Positions 58,871-64,000 of a stretch of DNA of 64,000 bases are shown here, piece by piece. The notes below the pieces were generated by a model that made no database searches, was not told where the DNA came from, and saw only the letters and a program-made list of their open reading frames with translations. The stretch is taken from NCBI GenBank assembly GCA_964019055.1, contig OZ025211.1, forward strand, positions 2,679,135-2,743,134. Reading direction: 5' to 3'. Origin of the DNA: Anthopleura xanthogrammica. Taxonomy: Eukaryota > Cnidaria > Anthozoa > Actiniaria > Actiniidae. Numbering within the stretch: position 1 is the stretch's first letter; each line of letters opens with the position of its first letter. Position numbers and translations under genes: made by a program.

Positions 58871-61800
58871 TTACTTTATTGTAGATGGAACCATTATAGT
58901 TTCTAATTCTTCTAGTGACTTTCCCTTTGTCTCTGGAACAAAATTATAAAAGAATATCCAGCCAGCAAAAGCAATAGCACCATAAAGCCAGAATGCCCCG
59001 GGACGAGTTATCAATTTCATAAGGTGGAGAAAAGATATTGCAATAATGAGATTGCATGTCCAATTCACAGCCGTTGTACATGAATTCCCCTTACTTCTAG
59101 CCCAAAGAGGAAACATTTCTGAGTTAAGTGTCCATGGCATAGGGCCCATTCCTGGAGCAAATGTAGCAATGTAGAGAATAAGGCCACACACTGCCAACCA
59201 TGCATACTTTGAAGGACATGAACCGTACGTCCAGGTAGCACTTGATTTGTCATTGCTGCATCTTCCATTAAATGGACTATGATTTGTTACATTTGTGAAC
59301 ACGCAAGAGCCATTGATAAAGTTCCCCCTGGCATCCTTCTCATAACAGAATCCACAGTGTTCTTTCGCTATACAGCCCATACAATCCTGTACACTGAAAC
59401 AATCTGAAGACCGTGCTCCTGCCTCAGTGAATGTCACATGGGTATCATTCATCTCCGCAAGATAAAATGCCCCTCCAATTAGAAATAAACTCACTATAAC
59501 ACCAGCAAGGCTGCCAAGAAGAAGCTTCCGCCGGCCTAATTTTTCAACAAGAAGCAATCCAACCATGGTGAAAATAAAGTTGCCAAATCCAATGGCAGCT
59601 GCAAGCCAGATGGCCATGTCTTCTGTCCCAATACCAGACATGAAAATAATTGTCGCACTATAGTACCTGCAACATTAGACATTAAAAATAATCTTGAGAA
59701 TATGTTTTATGTGAAAGTTTTCCCTAATACAATATTATTTTTTAACATCATGTGAGCTTTCCTCATTCCACAAAACCAAAACATACTAAATTCCAATTGT
59801 GACTTATGCCCTGACTTTAATCAGCCCAAAGGTTGTTTCAGGGTTTAATCTGTGAGTTAGCCGTGCCCTGACTTAGATCAGCCCAGAGGTTGTTTCAGGG
59901 TTTGATCTGTGAGTTAGCCATGCCCTGACTTTAATCAGCCCAAAGGTTGTTTCAGGGTTTAATCTGTGAGTTAGCCATGCCCTGACTTTAATCAGCCCAA
60001 AGGTTGTTTCAGGGTTTAATCTGTGAGTTAGCCATGCCCTGACTTTAATCAGCCCAAAGGTTGTTTCAGGGTTTAATCTGTGAGTTAGCCATGCCCTGAC
60101 TTTAATCAGCCCAAAGGTTGTTTCAGGGTTTAATCTGTGAGTTAGCCGTGCCCTGACTTTAATCAGCCCAAAGGTTGTTTCAGGGTTTAATCTGTGAGTT
60201 AGCCATGCCCTGACTTTAATCAGCCCAAAGGTTGTTTCAGGGTTTAATCTGTGAGTTAGCCATGCCCTGACTTTAATCAGCCCAAAGGTTGTTTCAGGGT
60301 TTAATCTGTGAGTTAGCCATGCCCTGACTTTAATCAGCCCAAAGGTTGTTTCAGGGTTTAATCTGTGAGTTAGCCATGCCCTGACTTTAATCAGCCCAAA
60401 GGTTGTTTCAGGGTTTAATCTGTGAGTTAGCCATGCCCTGACTTTAATCAGCCCAAAGGTTGTTTCAGGGTTTAATCTGTGAGTTAGCCATGCCCTGACT
60501 TTGATCAGCCCAAAGGTTGTTTCAGGGTTTAATCTGTGAGTTAGTCGTGCCCTGACTTTGATCAGCCCAGAGGTTGTTTCAGGGTTTAATCTGTGAGTTA
60601 GCCGTGCCCTGACTTTGATCAGCCCAAAGGTTGTTTCAGGGGAGTTCAAGAATCTCAAAAAAGAACTTACATCACTGTATTAATTCCACTCAGTTGTTGT
60701 ATAGCCTGGAGCATACAACCAACAAGTAAAGCTCGTCTTGTGTTGGGATCCATCAACATACGAATGCAAACACCATTTTCCTGTGCTGTTAAGAAAAGAA
60801 TAAAAAGACTTAATTATTTACATCTGAGCTGAGAGTTGTGTGCTTAGAATATTAAATGTAGTGTTAGTGAGTGTGGAGTGGGTCATATACCTAAACATTA
60901 GCCTCCAGCTATGGAGACTTGGCAACGACTGCACATATCATATATGAAAAATCATACTTCACATAAAATGAAAATTTATATACTACACTGTGTAAGATCT
61001 TAAATTTTCAGCTTGGCAAAATGTTTTTGGTTGTCAGATCTCATGTTTTCCCTATTTGAGAAGTTTCTTTGTTTTTCATAATTATGTGACCCAGATGAGT
61101 CATATGGTGCCATAATTCAAGTCGAATCGGGTTTTGTCTTCCGTCAATCAAATTTTTAATAGTCTGAGCCAGGAATTCCTTGATTGACTGCAGCTAAGAC
61201 CCTGATATCGTCGGCTAGTGTTGGTCAATGTGTACACCTGTAATTAAGAAAATGGGTGTAATGAAACTCAAGTACAGACCCCTTGAACATGAGAATTGGA
61301 ACCTACTGTTTTGCCCTCCAAATTGAGCTGCATTCCGACATGCTACAAGGGGTCTATTACTTATTAATAATTGCTGGAAAACAAAAAAATAATAGTCAAG
61401 GAAAGAGTCATGGACAAGGTCTGAAATAAAGAAAAAAAACATATATGTCCTGCCTAACTAAGCTGAAAATACAATGCTTTACCTTTTTCATTTTCCTCCT
61501 CTTCTTCACATATCTGACGAACAGATTGGATTTCTTCTTCAACATTATGTGTTCCAAAGATTTTCTTTAATACTTGTCTAGCCTGGTCCATCCTTTTCTT
61601 TTTAACCAGCCAGCGTGGACTTTCAGGTAGAACTAAACAACCAAAAAACATGATGATCGATGGTACTCCTGCTAGACCTAACATGTACCTTGAGAAAAAA
61701 CAAACCTTAGTTAGTACTGCTTTGTTCAATCATCCTTGTCCTTGTTTTGTGAGGGTAGCAGTTATTGGCCAGCGGTTGACAAACCTGTGGCCCTCATTCT

Positions 61801-63959
61801 ATGATCAAATTAGAATTTAGAAGTTGATTTTGGTAAAGAAGAGAGAGGAAAACCAGAGAACCTGGAGAAAAACCCTCAAAGCAAGTCAGAGAGAGAACCA
61901 ACAAACAGCTATACTCACATGTGATTGGCTGGTTCAGGGATTAATTCCATGACCGACAGAGCAGAAAAATCATTTTTGGCCTCTTGTTATAAGCACAGGT
62001 ATACATTTTTAAGCTCAATATTTTGTAAATATGATCTTTTGGGGCCAAATTAATGGACAAAATATCAAATGCGACCAAAATTTAGTGAGTGCGATTTAGA
62101 CATAAAACGCCTTTAATTTGATCAGCAGAAAAACTAACATTTCCGTAAATATCCCAATGTACTGTAGCTTTACTCTAATATGACAGGATTTTGTCATAAG
62201 TTTGGAGCAACAGTGACAAAAATGAAGTATAACTGCCAGTTTAATTAAAAAAATTTGTGAAGTAGCAGCCATGTCATTTTTCTGCTCTGCCTCCATGACC
62301 ACAGCAATAAGAGGCAATACACATTATTCATAATGTTATTCAGTAAGTACTTTACCTCCATCCTTCTGGATGTTTACTAAAAAGCCCATCAATAACGCAT
62401 GCTACAAACTGCCCACCAGTGATAAACAGATTATTCATCGTGATTAGTTGACCTCTGATAGAAGTAGGTGTGGACTCAGCAATGTACAGTGGAACAGTCA
62501 TGGATGCCCCTCCTTTAAGGAAAAGTAATACATGATTTAAATAACAACACTTTGCCTTCTTGGAGGGAAACATTGGGAGTTGCGGTCTTAGCTTTCTTTG
62601 TGCGGTCATGCCAGGTTTCCGAATCCTTTTTTTCTTCAGTATTGTGGTGATGTACAGTATATACATAATCAAACGTGTGGTGTAAAATTATCTGATTGAT
62701 TGAGGTGTTGCGCTGTTCTGTTCAAGATAAATACAGGGCTCAAAATAACAGCCATTCATTTCATATGCCGGTCAAGATGTCCGGTGTATGATATTTTATT
62801 ATTATTTTTTTTTTCAAATATGACCAGTCAACATGTCCGTTAAAAACCATATTTGACTGGTCAAGTACCAATTTTGGACGGACATTGACCGCTGACTGGC
62901 CATTATTTTGAGCCCTGTAAATGTCAAAGTATTTGGACACTTTGACCTTTGCTGTGTCAGTGCTTTGTTGATTTTTTATGTAGTGATGCAGTGATTTTGG
63001 ATTTTTTTTGCGCTGTTGCAGTGCGATCAAGACCCCTCCAATGTCCCCTTCTTCTTGACAGAAACTGAAATCCCAGATAATTGGCATGGAGTCATGCATT
63101 GTTGTTGCATAATGCTATTTATCAGATAAGCATTTGGATTTTCAATATAATTGAAGCTCATTTCATTTCCTTGGTCCCTGTTACCCTAATTTTGAAAAAC
63201 ATTCATAGTAGTGGTACTGACACTGGGTGATAATTAAGAACATGACTTCATGACTTCATGACCTCATTTCAAAACACTTCAAACTCTATTTATTTTCTAG
63301 TTAAAAATATCAACTACTAAGTCTTTTCCATTAAATTTTTGAGCATCCTTCCATGTCATAAGCTTATAAGTTAGAAATCACATACGCCTGTAGAAATGTG
63401 TAGTAAGCTTACAGTGTACGTCATATATACCCAATGAATTTTGCTTTGAAAAAAATTGCCAGAATTTGAGTCCCAATTAGAAAAATAAACAAGTTATATA
63501 TTTACCGATCCCAAGACCAACAATGGCTCTTCCAAGGAGAAGTACTTCTTTAGATCTTGATACTCCCATTACTACAGCACCAGCAGTAAACACAGCAGAA
63601 CAAATCAATAAAACAGGTTTACGTCCACACTTGTCATTCAGGACACCTCCTATTATCGTTCCTATGATGGCTGCTGCAATAGTGATGCTGACAACGAACT
63701 CTTTCCACAAGTCTGATAGCGAGAATTCTTCAGCTAGAGGCAGCATAGCCCCTGATACAACACCTGTGTCATATCCAAACAGGAATCCACCCAATGCTGC
63801 GAACATACTGAGTAGATAAACGTAGATGGTGTGAGTGGGTTTACCAGAGTCGACATGTTTGGGTGAATCACCTTGAATCAAGACTTCACGTTCCGATGAA
63901 AGGACATTTACATTCGGTGATCTGAGTTCTTCGTCACTGTTCTGATCGCTCTGGGACAT
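58871..63959 (-). CDS. SLC2A13: Proton/myo-inositol cotransporter (HMIT), 5 exons
   Basis: A 12-helix sugar-porter of the major facilitator superfamily that imports myo-inositol with protons. Exons: 63959-63506, 62512-62356, 61688-61483, 60785-60671, 59666-58871, all GT-AG with matching phases, giving 575 residues (human SLC2A13 has 648). Sugar-porter signatures are [13 protein letters not shown] in helix 1 (about 61-73), CGRK at 111-114, [10 protein letters not shown] at 225-234, [14 protein letters not shown] before helix 7, and [10 protein letters not shown] at about 555-564. A Cys-rich stretch at about 400-432 ([20 protein letters not shown]) in the large loop after helix 9 is the PSI-like insert typical of HMIT and absent from glucose transporters. 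The start ATG is 42 bases from the window's right edge, so the promoter lies outside. Intron 4 is largely a 57-bp minisatellite. Confidence 0.94.
59813..60641. repeat. 57-bp minisatellite in SLC2A13 intron 4, about 14 copies
   Basis: Units of 57 bp (CAGCCCAAAGGTTGTTTCAG, then GGTTTAATCTGTGAGTTAGC, then CATGCCCTGACTTTAAT) are nearly identical. Since 57 is divisible by 3, the minus strand stays open for 261 codons with a 19-residue repeat. It lies between SLC2A13 exons 4 and 5 and is treated as intronic. Confidence 0.95.
61275..61356. mobile_element. Palindromic MITE, TAGACCCC family, copy 4 (short)
   Basis: Runs from ACAGACCCCTTGAACATGAG to CGACATGCTACAAGGGGTCT, with TTGCCCTCCAAATTGAGCTG inside. 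It lies in SLC2A13 intron 3. One arm is largely deleted. Confidence 0.7.
61740..61960 (-). mobile_element. SINE copy in SLC2A13 intron 2
   Basis: Shares AAATTAGAATTTAGAAGTTG, GGAAAACCAGAGAA and GAGAGAACCAACAAACA with 7736-7990. Its tRNA-like head (TTCAGGGATTAATTCCATGA) is badly decayed. Confidence 0.6.
62732..62919. mobile_element. Short fold-back element, AGGGCTCAAAATAACAGCC family
   Basis: The ends read TACAGGGCTCAAAATAACAG and CATTATTTTGAGCCCTGTA. The interior repeats GGTCAAGATGTCCG / ATGTCCGTT and GACTGGTCA motifs on both strands. Its sister is at 11934-12087. It lies in SLC2A13 intron 1. Confidence 0.75.
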
Positions 63960-64000
63960 AATTGAAGCCTATTTAGGATAAATAAATATTATCGAAGACA

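Noticed and set aside
59873..60658. A 261-codon frame with a 19-residue repeat
   Set aside because: The 57-bp period is a multiple of three, so the frame is open by chance. It lies between two SLC2A13 exons that join perfectly without it.

Overview
The window is animal nuclear DNA: spliced genes with GT-AG introns, orthologues of metazoan housekeeping genes, AT-rich intergenic sequence, long simple repeats, tRNA-derived SINEs, many short fold-back elements and decayed LINEs. Gene content and repeat style suggest an invertebrate, most likely an anthozoan cnidarian (coral or anemone). The species cannot be named from the sequence alone.

Layout. 1-3.8 kb holds no gene. 3.9-13.2 kb (minus) is a 12-exon AATF gene, with introns full of SINEs and simple repeats. 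It is head-to-head with EIF4E3 (13.5-17.2 kb, plus, 7 exons) across a 329-bp shared upstream region. 17.2-24.8 kb is intergenic with fold-back elements. 24.8-45.3 kb is a cluster of four single-exon genes for membrane-anchored serine beta-lactamase-like enzymes (A plus, B minus, C minus, D plus). They are separated by LINE fragments, inverted repeats and very long simple repeats. 46.9-49.8 kb (minus) is a two-exon microsomal cytochrome P450 gene, and 52.1-53.5 kb is an inverted, broken copy of it. 55.0-57.3 kb (minus) is IMMP2L, a mitochondrial inner-membrane protease subunit. 58.9-64.0 kb (minus) is SLC2A13, a proton/myo-inositol cotransporter, in 5 exons with its start codon near the window's right edge.

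How the genes relate. AATF (ribosome biogenesis) and EIF4E3 (cap binding) both serve protein synthesis and may share a promoter. The four beta-lactamase-like genes are a local gene family: B, C and D are nearly identical mosaics and A is an older relative. All four keep the SxxK, YSN and KGG catalytic motifs, so they are probably active secretory-pathway hydrolases or peptidases of unknown substrate. The remaining genes are unrelated neighbours. I rebuilt exon boundaries by hand from splice sites and reading-frame phase. Every multi-exon gene closes in frame.
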